64,000 nucleotides of DNA from Aquila chrysaetos chrysaetos. Its lineage: Eukaryota; Chordata; Aves; Accipitriformes; Accipitridae. The stretch's first letter is position 1, and the number at the start of each line of letters is the position of its first letter. The stretch is taken from the NCBI RefSeq assembly GCF_900496995.4, contig NC_044006.1:19118214-19182213 (forward strand), written 5' to 3'. The notes beneath the pieces were generated by a model that worked only from the letters and a program-made list of their open reading frames with translations, had not been told where the DNA came from and searched no databases. Positions 12,697 to 25,110 of the stretch are shown piece by piece. The translations under genes and the position numbers were made by a program.

Positions 12697-13939
12697 TATA
12701 TATTGATGATGGACTGAAGCCTGAATATAGTACAGCATTCATTTTCTCATGTTAGTCTGATAGCAAAATGAGGAGAGTTCACTAAATGGCACACTTCCAA
12801 GTGTACACATACTCATACATATATAAGTGTGTGTTTGCATGCATGCATGTATAAAAAGTATCTATAAAATACTAAAAATCAAACAGCACTGCTGGGCATG
12901 GAAGGCATATTTCAAATGGAGCAGACATACTTGTCTTTATCTAGCCATTTTTTTTCTATGCAACTGCCACATCAAAAAGTCACAAATAATTTCACGGATA
13001 GTGAGTAGAGCTGAGGCTCCAGAACAAGCCCCAGGGCTGCACTGCAAGGGAACTGTGGCCCACTGGTAATCCTGGGTTTCTCTGAAGAAATAATTCACAG
13101 GAAAGATGCTTTTAAAATTACTACTTAATGGAAGGAGAAAAGGACGTCAAAGGGCAGAAGACTATGCTGGATGAGGTGAATACTTAGTGCTGGTTTTGGG
13201 TGCAAGAACACACTGTTGGGATTATGCAGGGGAGCAGAGAAATGCAGAATGACTATCAGAAAAAGGTGATAAAGTTTTAAAAGACGTTTTCTCTTTACAA
13301 AGGTTTCCCTTTTCCCATCTGTTGAGGTGATACTTGGAAAAATTCTACCCACTTTTCAAACAGAAAGAACTTCATTGCCCCCTAACAACTCACAAACCAC
13401 CTGTACCAGGTTTAAAGTAACTTCACATTTACATGCCGTATGCATATGCAGAAGTGCATTTTGCAAGCAGCGTGGAACCTCCACATTTCAGCTGTCACTA
13501 TAAGCCTTATTGCCAGCATTAGTAGAAAAATTGCAGAGGAAAGAATGCAGAATAAATTATGACAATCTTACTTTACAGTAAACTGATAAAAAAATCTCTT
13601 ACATTATAGTGAAATCAGTCAACAGTGTCGTACAGCTGTGGAAAAACAAAATGTTACACTGGAGTATATGAAAAGGAGATTCATATCTCACTCATGAAGT
13701 CATCTATTGACTCCAGTTAGTACTGGTGAGATCTCAGTTAAAGGAATGTCTCTAATAGTGAGCACTGCACTCAGGAAAGATGTGGACCCACTGAAGGATA
13801 GGGATTTTTCCTAATCTCCCTTATCCCTTACTGTCATTCTCATTTTACATCAGCCATGGTAGTCACAAAGTAGATTTCCCCTCCACTAAACACATACACA
13901 CAGCGGAAAAACCCCTTGAAGTCTACACAAGGAGGATGT

Positions 13940-14265
13940 GAAAAATAGCCTGGAGAAGAGTAATTGGAGGCAATGTAATATCGGTTTTCAAACAGGCAAA
14001 AGGTTGCTATAAGAAGAGGCGGAAGCACTGGATGAGGAGTGAAGGGCTGAAATTACAGTCTGGATCAGGTTAGATGTTAGGGCCAATTCCTAAGGAAAGA
14101 ATAGTTAAGCATCAGACTCTTTAAAGGACCCGTGGAATCTCCATTGTTGGAGGCTCTTAAAAACAAATAAGATAAACATCTTTCAGAGGTGGCTTAATTA
14201 TAAACTGATCTTGGCTTGAGCCAAGGAGATGATCTCTGAAGATCCCTTCCTGCCCTACTTTTTAT
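13940..14265 (+). mobile_element. CR1-type LINE, 3'-end fragment, decayed
   Basis: The sequence follows the typical CR1 3' region in sense orientation. It has a segment like GTTTTCAA...AGGTTGCTATAA, then a GGGCTGAAATTACAG-like segment, then GTTAGATGTTAGG, GAATAGTTAAGCA, TGGAATCTCCATTGTTGGAG, and finally GAAGATCCCTTCCTGCCCTA. These match the known order in amniote CR1 copies, with many substitutions and small indels. It is an old, inactive copy with no intact reverse transcriptase. CR1 copies of this style are abundant in birds, turtles and crocodilians, which supports the sauropsid assignment. Boundaries are approximate. Confidence 0.82.
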
Positions 14266-17099
14266 TATTATATACCAGCTAATCCCTCAATAAGCCTTTA
14301 TGAAAAAATTTCATCCCAAGTATCCCCTGACCCAGTTGTGAGCTGGAGACCACCCGGCTCCTAATATACTAAGGAAAATGCTATTTTTACCCTGAGCTGC
14401 CATTCAATGGTTGTTTATCTTGATGGTTCTATGTAACTCAGCGATTATCAGTCTTCTACAATGAAATACATGGCAGCGCCTTCAAATTTTGCCAACACCT
14501 GAAAAAAAAAAAAACAAGAGAAGAAAAAGAGCTCTGGAAGCAGAAGAACAGGACCAAACCTGTAACGTTCGCTTGGGCATTTGTTTTGAGGTGGGGGAGC
14601 AGGAGAAGAAACACTAAGTTTGCAGTTGAAAACTAGCTTGGGTCTTAAAGATTGACACCTGAGTTTCACTAATGGGTCTGCCACAGATCTTTGTAAATAC
14701 AGTGGATGATCTAAAATGAGGTGATAACAAGGAAGGGGGTTATGACAATTGATTAGTAGTGTTGAGAATAGGGACTGTGTATGTGGAACAAGACTGGAGA
14801 GGAGCAGGCAATGAATGAGGAAGAAAATGAAAAGTCAGAGGACAAAGAAGGAAAGAGGGAGGAAAACTCATATTGGAAAATAACTTTAAATGTGCGAGTG
14901 CAACAGAGGCCTAACTCCAGCAAAAATTCTGCTATTTTCAGCGTTTCATATGTTTTTAAAGGAGTTCTATGGGTAGAAAGGAAATATCCAAATGCTGGAG
15001 AGAACCTTGGTCCTAGAACCTGGATCCCCTGACCTGCTGCTTATAGTGGGTCAGAGGCCCTGAGGTCTCCCATTTCTGAAGCAGTGCATAAAAGTTCAGT
15101 CAGTCATAATTAAATTTTTCATGTAATTCAAGAGATTGAGAAGGCATCCTTGTATGTACATTCCCTACCCCAGGATACAATAAATGTTGCTTTCTCATGG
15201 AATGATGTCCATTCTGTTGCCCACATTCAAGAATGAGTCTGTCTCTCATGTGATGGATTTTTGCTGCTTTCCTCTCCTGAACTGACTCTGGAGGTCTCTT
15301 CCTCCTCAAGACTTCCACAAATAAGTCCCAAAGGTCTTGTGGAGAGCATGCTTCTCATTATTCTTCCTCATTGTCACTACTACCTGAAAAAGGAGAAGAA
15401 CTGCACCCCTTGGTGCTTGAAGGAAAGTAAAGCTAAAGAAGGCAAAGGAGTTCACACCAAAGGACACCTTACAAGAAGAAAGCTTGTGACTGCATCTTCA
15501 AGTTTTTCTTATATTTCTCCTGTTGTAAGCTTTACCTCAAGAAATAATGTCAGGTTTTTGTCCTCTCTCTCTACTTTACTCTTCACAGATGCCTTATCCT
15601 TGTCTTACAGTCCCTGCAATTTTAGCACTAATGTAATTGGAATCTTCTTTCCTGGGGTTTAGCCCTCCTGTTTCTGAAAAGGTCCCCATATATGGCTTGG
15701 AAGAACAAGGAGGAATTCAAACTCCATGACTAGTCAAGCATGTGTCTACTTCTCAGAGATGGCAGAGCTAGGGCAGACACATGCTCTGGACATCAGCATT
15801 TCCATTGGAGATTTATTCCCATTTGGCTAGGGAGTCCAGCTGAGGCATTCTGATCCTCCAGCAGAGACTGTATTCATCCCTTTCAGGGGATGAATCCATT
15901 TCTCTCATTGTGTCCACTTGAATATAGAATCCAAAATCATGAAGATTAAATATGAGAATAAGTCCTTAAGCTCATGATTTTCACTCAGTTACCTACAAAA
16001 CTAAGTCTCTGTATATGCATATGTGAGTTTGTCTAATTATACCAAGTGATTCTTTACTATTTAGCCAATTTTGGCTTAATTCAACAGTCACACTTTACAA
16101 TAGTAGGGTGTGTTTTTGTATTCGGATGGCTTCTGTATTAATAACAATTTAGATCTATGCAAACAGTGGAAGGAAAAGAGGACAAAATGTTGAGACCACT
16201 GCAAGAGAATAAATCACAAGGCCTCTTTATAGTTCACTGTCAGCATGCTTTCTGAGACCTGAAGTGAAGGTCTGCAAATGTATGAAAATTATTGCCACAA
16301 AAGAAAATACATGCATCAGTATGCAAACATGCAACTTACATAGTTTTTGCCCTAAGGTGTTAGGTGCAGCACACTTAACCTGGTTCACCAACAGCAAGTC
16401 CTGAGCAACTATTCAGGTACACAACTCCGGTGTGGAAAGAAAGCTTTAAGTGGGTGCAGACATCTGTTTTAAGCCTTGCAAGGCTTCCTGAGCATTATAA
16501 ATTGGCTTTTGTGTAAGTGAAAATCAGGCTGTGTATTGCTGGTATGGTGTTGAGTACATGTTCCAAAAGTATTTGAAGATAACTTCTTTGTTAAGGTACA
16601 GACTGGTATACTTGTCTACCGGGAAGAAATTAGAAGTAGTGCATGTGGATACGAGCTTATTATTTTCTCCTGTTGAGATAGCATTTATTACAGACAACAC
16701 TAATATTTGCTGAAAAGAAGAGAGTAAAAAAAAATACATATCTTACCATCCATAATCCAAAAAGACATTACAGTTTACAACTGCTTGGATGCCATCCAAC
16801 CAGTAAGTAGAAAACAAACAAACAAAAATACTGAGATAAAAACAAACCAGAGAAAAGCCTAATCAACTTAAGAAATATAAATAGATAGCTGATGCAGGCC
16901 AGCACCCTTTCACTCACCATGTGGATTTTGCACCTGAGGACCTGGTAGAAAATCTGAGAAGATATACTGAAGGCAGACCGTAGGTTACTTATTGTGTAGA
17001 AGAAAAATGGATATTGCTGCCTGAAAACGGGTTGAAGCAGTACAAGGAAATTTTGCATCAGTGGCCAAGTAGGTTCCTGGGGAAAGAACTGGAACAACA

Positions 17100-17420
17100 C
17101 TGTTGTCGCAGGGGCTCGAGGTCAGAGGATGGAGGCTGGCAGGAACAAGGGAATTTGGGGAGTACCAGTAGCAGCATCAGGGGCACGTGGAAAATTTCGG
17201 ATTCACCAAATATTTTTTTCCTCCTCCTCCTGATTTTTCCCTTTCCCTGTTTCCTCTCCCACCTTCCTATGCCTCCCCGAGGAGACCACCCGCAGAGCCA
17301 CCGGACACCCCCCCCCCTGCCCGGCCAGCGGCTGGCGGGGAGGGGGTCCGTGGTGACCCAGCCGACTGCGCCGTGCCGTCGGCAGATGGCACAGAAGGCC
17401 TGTGAAATGCAGGACTGCGG
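17100..17420. promoter_or_regulatory. Isolated GC- and CpG-rich patch between genes
   Basis: A short stretch has clear CpG enrichment, including CCCCGAGG, CACCGGACA, CCCGGCCAGCGG and GCGCCGTGCCGTCGGC, in an otherwise AT-rich, CpG-poor interval. It is preceded by a pyrimidine-rich run at 17215-17275 and contains a C-tract near 17310. An open frame of 192 codons crosses it on the plus strand (17014-17592) but has no domain and mixed composition. The patch could be an orphan CpG island, an unannotated non-coding RNA promoter or a distal regulatory element. No splice or TATA evidence decides between these. Confidence 0.4.
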
Positions 17421-19659
17421 TCCCCTGCGTGAAAAAAAAAAGACATTTTTCTGTTCCAGGTGGCGGGTTTCTTACAGTTGTACCCAAGTGCAGGAGGGGA
17501 AGGATCAGATGGTATCCCAAAGCCCGTTAGGTTTTGACTGGAAACAAAGATGGGAATTGTTCCTGTGGCTATGTAGCTTCAGGTTAGGCTGAGTGTTAGG
17601 GCACAGATTAGGAAAAAGAGAAACTCGCTAATGCCTGACAAGAAATTCTGAAGGTGTCTGCCCTCCATTTAGTGCAGCATGCTCCGTCCTCCCTCCCCTA
17701 CAGTGGCCTTCTCGGGGAGTTACTCCCCTTAAAACATTCCCCGATGGCGGCACCTGAGCTGGAAGCAGCTCCCCGAGCTTTGAGGTTTCACGGCAAGGTT
17801 GTGCTATGAGGGGACACCAGTGCCAGGAATTGTATACCTGCACACGTGGACGTCGGCATGGACATCAGGTGGGCTCAGTACAATGCAAAGCTTCCAACCA
17901 CCGTGGCACAGCAGAGAAACAGGCTTGGGGCATGGAGTGGTGTAAGCTGTTGACCCCAAGCAGAGCATGCAAGAGGGGACCACATTTCTACCCGTAAAAG
18001 GAGGCTGGTGGAAAAATGCAGGGCTGCAGCAGCCCAGCCCTGTAGGTAGGGCACCTCCATTCTCCAGCAGAATGCAAGATGCTGTGGCATACGGGGTAGT
18101 GGGGAAGGAGCAGTGGTCCTGGAAGCACTGACCTTGCATGTGCAAAAAAGGGTCTAAATCTATCACAGCATCCCAAGCTACGGAAGGGAGTGTGAAATTA
18201 TACATTTCCTCAGCCTTTACAGTAGTCAGGACTGCCATGCTATGTTAGGGTGGGGTTTTTTGCTGCGATTTTTTGGCACCTAACAATAAAAAGTATGATG
18301 GAGTGGCAGTGTATAATAATAATGTAGAGATTAGATATTCAAATGAAGGACTGTGACTTAGGACCCCACATGGCCAAGAAGTTCAGTGATAAGCAAATTT
18401 GTCAAAAGAAAGATCTGGTTCCTGGAAACCAAAATGAGTTTCTAATTCAGACCAAATAATTTTCAGCTGGAAATAAAAAGAGGAAACTATATCGCAAGTA
18501 AAAAAAAAATATTTTATTTTGATAGCTGATAAAGTGTTTTAATATTTCATTTTGAAACCAATGTAAATAAGTGAGTTAAGGAGGAGTGGTAAATGACCTG
18601 AGGACACAGTCAAATATTTTCAGTGAATACAACATTGCGCATTTACCTGAAATGCGTGGTTCTTCTTATTCGTCTTTTAAATCAGCACTTTATATTCCTC
18701 CAAATGTGACTGTTTGCATTTTCATTTAATTCTGAATTAATTTTTCCCTATTTTTCCAGCTCATCAGCCAACCAAGAAGCATCCACAAGCCCCTTATTTT
18801 AGATTCCCAAGTAGAGCTGCGTAAAGAATGACAGTGAAAAGTCACTTTGCTGTCATTGTTTATTTTGGTTATGTAACTGGAATAAATTGTATTAGAAAGA
18901 AATGCATTTGCTGGCATACCAACAACAGCAAAATTTATTCTGCTGTTTCTGATCCCAAATAGTTAAAAAAAAAAAAAAGTAATGACCTAATGAGAATCAT
19001 AAGGTGTTTTTAGATACTATTATCCCAAATTTTGAAGCAGATTTATTTCACCTATTCCCCCCCCCCTTTTTTTTTAAATAGAAGCTGAGGTTCTCATGAA
19101 ATTTTGTTTCTCACGGGCATGCTTTTAATAAAACAGTGAAACATCACAAAATTCACAATAACATTACAAAAGAAAAATCAGAAGGTCTCCTGGGGGGAAA
19201 AGGGGTACCCTAATGCTGAAATGAAATGCTTTAGTCTTAAAATTAGATTATGAGAATTGCAGGCATCCCGTACTCAAATTTAAAATGAGTCTTGTACCTT
19301 GCAGCTCTACATCTGGATATCTGATACACGTGAGGTTGGGTGGAGGAAAGTAGAACCACTAGTTTATAACATCTTGTGGATATAAATAAGGAAACCCAGT
19401 AAAAATAGCTGAAGCCACATTTGTGTCTCGTGAACAAGCTCCCTGCTACGGTCCTTTCCATCACAGAGATACATAGCACTTACAGAACCAGGTTTATGCC
19501 TGAACTTTATCGTGTTTAAGAATCATTGCTTTCCTCACTAGCAAAAGTGCAGATCATCACACAACATTTTTGCAAAGGCTTGCATTTTATTTTTTTTTAA
19601 ACTTGTGATTTCCTCACTAGCTTAAAACACTTCTTGCAAGTGCTACTTTTCAAAGCGAC

Positions 19660-20300
19660 TTCACATGGAGAAATCTATTTTAAGGCATTTGTTAATTCAA
19701 CATCAGCAAAGTGTGGAGCGAAACAAAAATGAAGTCATTGTTCGTTTTAAGATTATTTATGTCATATTCAATGGCGGGGGAAATTCTGCAGAGCTCTGTT
19801 TCTTTTCTCAATTTTATTCCAACAGCTTGGTGTACTTATTAATTCTTATGGCTTTCATTATTTAAACGAAGATGATATAGAGTTCTCCGTTTCCTTTTCT
19901 TGGGTCTTTTTCGTCTTTTCTAAATAATTTCTCCATCTGGATGCACGCTCAGCCCTTCTCATGAATCACAGATAAAGCAGAAATCCATTATTGTCGTCCC
20001 ATTTGTTGTCTTTGTGTTTGAATAATTGGTTTAGCGCTAGCCACGCAACTTATTTTATGTGGACATACTCCAGAACCAAAGCAGTAAACAGGGAATTAGC
20101 AGTGTATTCTAACACAAAAATTAGGATAAGCATTCATTTCTCCTGTGCTTAGGCATGTTTATACAGATGATTTTTAACATTTTCTTCAATCAGGATCTGG
20201 TATAGCTGAAACGTGGGTGTACGATCTGTTTTTTCTTGAGGTTACACGATAACGGAAACCTCCTTCCTAAGCTAGAGTTGTCTTTAACCATACTGCAGTT
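19660..20300. promoter_or_regulatory. Candidate conserved non-coding element
   Basis: Unique AT-rich sequence that keeps scattered CpGs and is dense in short transcription-factor-like words: AGATAA (GATA type) near 19970, TAATT/AATTA cores, and CATTGTT/ATTTGTTGTCTTTGTG (SOX/FOX type) near 19735 and 20000. It has no coding frame of interest. The call rests on texture only, since conservation cannot be tested here. It lies about 10 kb downstream of the TBX20 stop codon. Confidence 0.25.
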
Positions 20301-23300
20301 TTGTTTATGATCATATGCACGTGTGACTTTTAGTAAAGTATTCTTTTTTGTGGTTTGCAATTTCTCATGTGATTTTAGGTTTTAAAATGTCTCCCCTAGT
20401 CTGCTGTTATCATATAGTGCATACTCAGTGCAAAGTTATATGCTTGGCACATAGAGCAATTCATCTCAAAATTACATGTTATTTGCTTAATTTGGTATTT
20501 CTATTTACACTAACTCTAAACACCCACTTGGATCTTATGATCAGCGTCCAATTTATTTCTACTGTAGCATCCGGACAGTTGCTATTTATGTCTTTCTAGT
20601 TTTTCCAGTGTGTTCATTCTGGTGAAAGTGTCCATCTCATCACAGCTGCATCGCAGATTCACATTTCCAGAATAATACAAGTTTTAAAAATATTTTAAGT
20701 CATAAGTTTTTGTATGCGTGAGAGAGACTTGAACATTGCAGATCTTAGTTTCTAGGCTTCTAGATCACTAGGGGAATCCACAGCCTCGAGCGGCTCTAGG
20801 CACAAGCTGACAAGACAGTTCCTCAACATCAAATAGTCTGTGTGTTTATATGTTTGTGGACAAGGTGGGGAAAGACCAGTCCCAAACCTGCTGCCTGCTT
20901 TGCTGCCTATACCAAAGCCCTGAAGAGCAAAATGTATTGCTTTTGCTGTGGGGGGAACTTGAACATGCAGGGCAGCAGCTGCTCAGGAGCAGGGCTGGAG
21001 GCACTGCTTGCTGGCTGCAGTAGGAGTGTGCTGATCCTATGCTTCTTCATGTAATTTTACCTTCTGACTTCTCCCAGTTTCTTTTGTGGCAAGATAGCTC
21101 TTAGCCCATCCATCATATTTCAGACAATAAAATTCAGTTTTGCCTATATTGTTGAGATGGCAGCTCTGTCTTTGAGACAGGTATATAAACTGCTCTTCTG
21201 CAAAGCATAAGGAGACCTAAGATCCCAGGAAGAGGATCCACAAAAGCAAACATGTCCCAAACCCCTCAAACAAAAAAAAAAGCAATTAACCTCTGCAACT
21301 TAGATGAGTGCTCTTATTATTGAGGTAGAAAATAAAAAGGAAGTATCCATGTGTTCTCTAATAGTTTGGCCAAGGTTGAAAGAACAGGAGAACAAAGGCA
21401 TGATATTATGGCATGGAGCAAAAGAAGCTTTAAAATACTGTTTCAGGAAGGGATGATGAAACATTTGGGCTGGTATATGAAAAAAACATAAACCTTTCAA
21501 AATAGCAAACACTATAGCAAAGACTTTCAAAACAGGACTTAGAAGCATGATTCTTGCTACAATTAGTGGGAGCTGTGCATCTACATCTGTAATGGCTTTG
21601 AAATCTCAGCCTATAGTATTCCTTGTTAGTCTTTTCCCTCATCAGGCATGTAGGAAGGAAAACATTTTCTGTGACTGAAAACACAAGTAGTTGTCCAGAA
21701 CTACTGGAAACCATGCCAAGTTGTCTTAAGTGCTAGGCAGGCTATACAGTACATACTAATTCATTTAAGAACAACTGAAAAATGTTTAAAGCCTTGTAAA
21801 GGAAATTAAGGGGCACAAGTGTTAGACTTTTTTATGTTCATAGAAAAATGCACGACGTTCCTAGTGCATTGTAAAATGAAGGAGCAAACAAGGCCAAAGA
21901 CTTCAACCATCTGAAACAATCTAATCATCCTCTGGAAATGCACTGTTTGGGGTGACTATGTTAACTGAAAATGGAGTGATTAAATAAAGTCAGGCTGATA
22001 AATCTCCTGAGTACTACTAACTTATTTGTAGTATCATTGAAGATGAGTAGTATGACTGGTGTCTCAAATCTAAAAGCTATGACATTCAGAGGAAGGCAAT
22101 TGAAGCCTGCCATTCCAGAGCCCTGGGTACATGTTCAGATATTATCAATGCAAATTTTACAGCCAACAATTTGCATCAAGATAAAAATTAATTCTTCTTT
22201 TGACTGCCTTGGGATCAATCCATGAAAGAGCACAGGAAGAAATAATACCAGATTTGTAAGTGGCTGTGTATCAGCATGACTTTAAGATGGGGAGTAAGAT
22301 AATCAGGAAAAAAATGCTCACTCCCACACTCAGCTTTCACACCAGAGAACACCAGTGAAGACCAATAGAATCTTAGTCTCATAAAAGCATATGAAAATGC
22401 AAGTACAGGCAGAACAGGAGGAGTGATTTTCAATAGGAAGACCCCTGATTGAAGGCAGACCAATTCCTGCAGCCCGTTAAGCACGGACTACCAGTTTCAG
22501 AATCACAACTGATTCCAGCTCTGTAAGAACTCAAAGAGAAAGAGAATGGATTCTGATGACACCAAATACCCGAATGATTTAGTATGTTATAGTTAAAATT
22601 ATGGTATGCATTGTCCCTAGAAGCTGACTGAAAGACAGCGCAGACTATAAGAACATCACAGACTTCTCCAATTCCATATTACTGCTTTCAGGACATTTTA
22701 AGATGCCTTAAGACAGAGACCAACGTAAAAATCACAATAATAATTCTGGTTTGAGGTGTCAAAGATATATGAATGCATTGCCTCTGAAAGAGTAGATAAC
22801 AGACTTCTGATGCAGGTAAAAGACACAGATTTTTTGCTACATACTTCATCACTTCCATGAATCTTTCAGAACAACTGACCAGAAGTTAAGCATCTAAGCA
22901 AAGAAAAGCTGCAGCGTGAAAGAACTATAACACCTCCACCTTTTGGGGAGTTATTTGTTGTAAATATCATCAATTACAGATTCAGCTGCAAGCATTTGCC
23001 CTTCTTTAATTCATCTTACTGTTTGAGCTATTCCCCTGCAATGGTTGGCTGAATTAAACAGACAAAGAGCTAGCTGGGTGTCCCTTGCATATCTGAAGGA
23101 CAATTATTCATCTCATCACCATTTCTGCTAACCACCGTTCTCCAAACACAGGAGAGCACAGAACTTTGAAGCAGGTACTCATGAGGTCAGTGAAAACATG
23201 ACACAAAACCAGGAGATTCTCTAGGACACAGAAACCTAAAAGCCACTCAAAAGTTACTGTACACATGTCTGGCAGGCTTCACAATGAGAATAAAAACAAT

Positions 23301-24654
23301 TCAAAGTCAACTAATAGACCAAAATGATTCAGCATGGTTGCTTGATGATTTTAATTCAACAAATTACTTAGTTAATGCAGTCCCTGTATTAAGCCTGCTT
23401 TCCAACCTAAAAATCCTTAAAAATACCAGATTTTGCTGGGTTTGCCTGTAAAACTGTATTTTATATTAACAGAGCTAAAAATGCTGCAGTGGTGAATTAT
23501 CTAATACTCTCTGCATTGGGAGAAATTATCATCCTACTCTTCAAAAAAACCTCCCTGGCAAACTTTTCTGGAAGGCATCCCCATAGGTTTTTCTTAGTCC
23601 CTCTGGTTATTACTATGGGGAACAAGGATCAGCTTCTGTAGTTCCCACAAAAATCCCTAGAGCCTCACTGACCAAGCCTGATATCAATGACTAACATTAA
23701 TAAGGATCTAGGGCATTAGATGATGGACAGTTTAATTCTTTACTCTTAGAATTATCATGACTGATTATTGTTAGTTTATATATATTGAACAGATGGTGTA
23801 TTATCTAAATATTTTATGTGTACTTGAAATGGTCTTTTTACTCATGATTCAAAATACCATTTATTGCTCCTTATTTCTAGCATACCATTAGATCTGTGCA
23901 TTGATTGTGCTTCTGCACAGGAAGTTTAGAAAATACCACTCTCCAAATCATTTGTTTTCTGCACTGCTTATCTCCAAGATAGATAATTTGGATATAAATC
24001 TGTTTTCTAAATATGAAACACAAGGCAGCCTACAGTCATCATGACTAATCAGTCTCTTCAGATTAACCCTACTGGGAGGTAGTTCAGAATCTTCACTTTA
24101 TTTAATCCCCTGCTTTCTCTTTGGACAATAGCAAATAAAGGCTCCAATTATGCAGGTGTTTGTTGCACAGATGACTTGTTCCCAAAGGTCCTGATTCTAC
24201 ATAAGGTTAAGCAAAAGACTTTCACAGCACTGAATATCCATGAGCTAATACATGTTTTTTGCTACCAAGACAGCATAAAAATATAATACAGAGACAAATG
24301 GCTTCATGTACAGCTACCAACTTAGTGAGCTGTTCTCTTTTTCGTATATTCCAAATGTAAAAGAAATATATTAACGCATGGTTGCAACTCAGCATAGTTA
24401 AAAGTGGATTTGAACTACCTCAGGCTGTTCTCTCCTTGCTTGCAGTCACAGACAAAACCAAATTAAGGCAATACTGCTGCTGTTCATTTAGGACCTTGCA
24501 GCTCTTCTGTCACATGGAGTTCCTTTGTCAGCCAGCAACTCTTGTGAACTAGCTGCAAAAGACCCAGCAGCTGATCTTGATTTGAGGACAAGCTGAACTA
24601 CAGGTGTGTAACAAAAACTTTAGGAGCAAATGAGGATTTTGTCAGAAAACGTCT

Positions 24655-25110
24655 CTCATAGAAAGCTTGGAAGCACCTCAAGAGATCATTTGGTTGTCCC
24701 AAGGCAAGATTAGCTCTAATCACATCGTTCTTGACTACTGCATGTTCAACCTGTTCTTAAAGAGTTCCAGTGATAGACATTACTCCTTATCTTCTCTAGG
24801 CAATCTAGTGCTGTGCTTCACTAACCCTCTTTGAATATCTTAGATGTCTGGGGTAACTCTCCCTTACTTTGATATATGCTACTAAAATAGAAATAAAATC
24901 CTATTAAATAAAAGCCTGCAGCAGATATGGAGAGGAATTTATTCCTTGCTTCTTTACATTCTTCATACATTTGAAAACTTTATTATATCTTTCCACAATC
25001 TTCACTCCTCCAGACTAAACAGACCTAATTCCTTTCCACTTTCGTCTTAGACTATGTTTACTAGGTCTCTGTTTATTATCTTGGGGATCCTGGGAACCCC
25101 ATATTTCAGC
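24655..25110 (-). mobile_element. CR1-type LINE fragment, antisense, decayed
   Basis: Plus-strand sequence matches the complement of the CR1 3' region. It begins with a CATAGAAAGCTTGGAAG-like start, then AGAGATCATTTGGTTGTCCC, then CAACCTGTTCTTAAAGAGTTCCA, then CTAGGCAATCTAGTGCTGTGCTTCACTAACC, a disrupted middle, CTTCACTCCTCCAGACTAAACAGACC and ACTAGGTCTCTG. Segment order fits the family, but divergence and indels are high. The element sense strand is therefore minus. It is inactive, and the boundaries are approximate. Confidence 0.78.

Larger units (their letters stand above)
5161..13939. other. Intergenic DNA with no gene seen
   Basis: Unique-looking, moderately AT-rich sequence between the CpG island and the first CR1 fragment. 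The longest open frames, for example 8102-8557 on plus and 8088-8411 on minus, overlap each other antisense, have no recognisable domain and no splice-compatible neighbours, and are treated as chance. Two small repeats, at 7130 and 12676, are listed separately. Pyrimidine-rich plus-strand sequence at 5880-6150 has no coding support. Confidence 0.6.
14266..24654. other. Intergenic DNA with no gene seen
   Basis: About 10 kb between the two CR1 fragments. No open frame has a recognisable domain. The exceptions to ordinary AT-rich background are a CpG-rich patch at 17100-17420 and a stretch at about 19660-20300 that reads like regulatory DNA, both listed separately. Runs of A, T and C near 18970 and 19060 are simple tracts. 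Confidence 0.6.

Noticed and set aside
17014..17592. 192-codon plus-strand open frame
   Set aside because: It crosses a CpG-rich patch and a pyrimidine tract, with no domain, repeat family or splice support. It is overlapped by open frames on the other strand.
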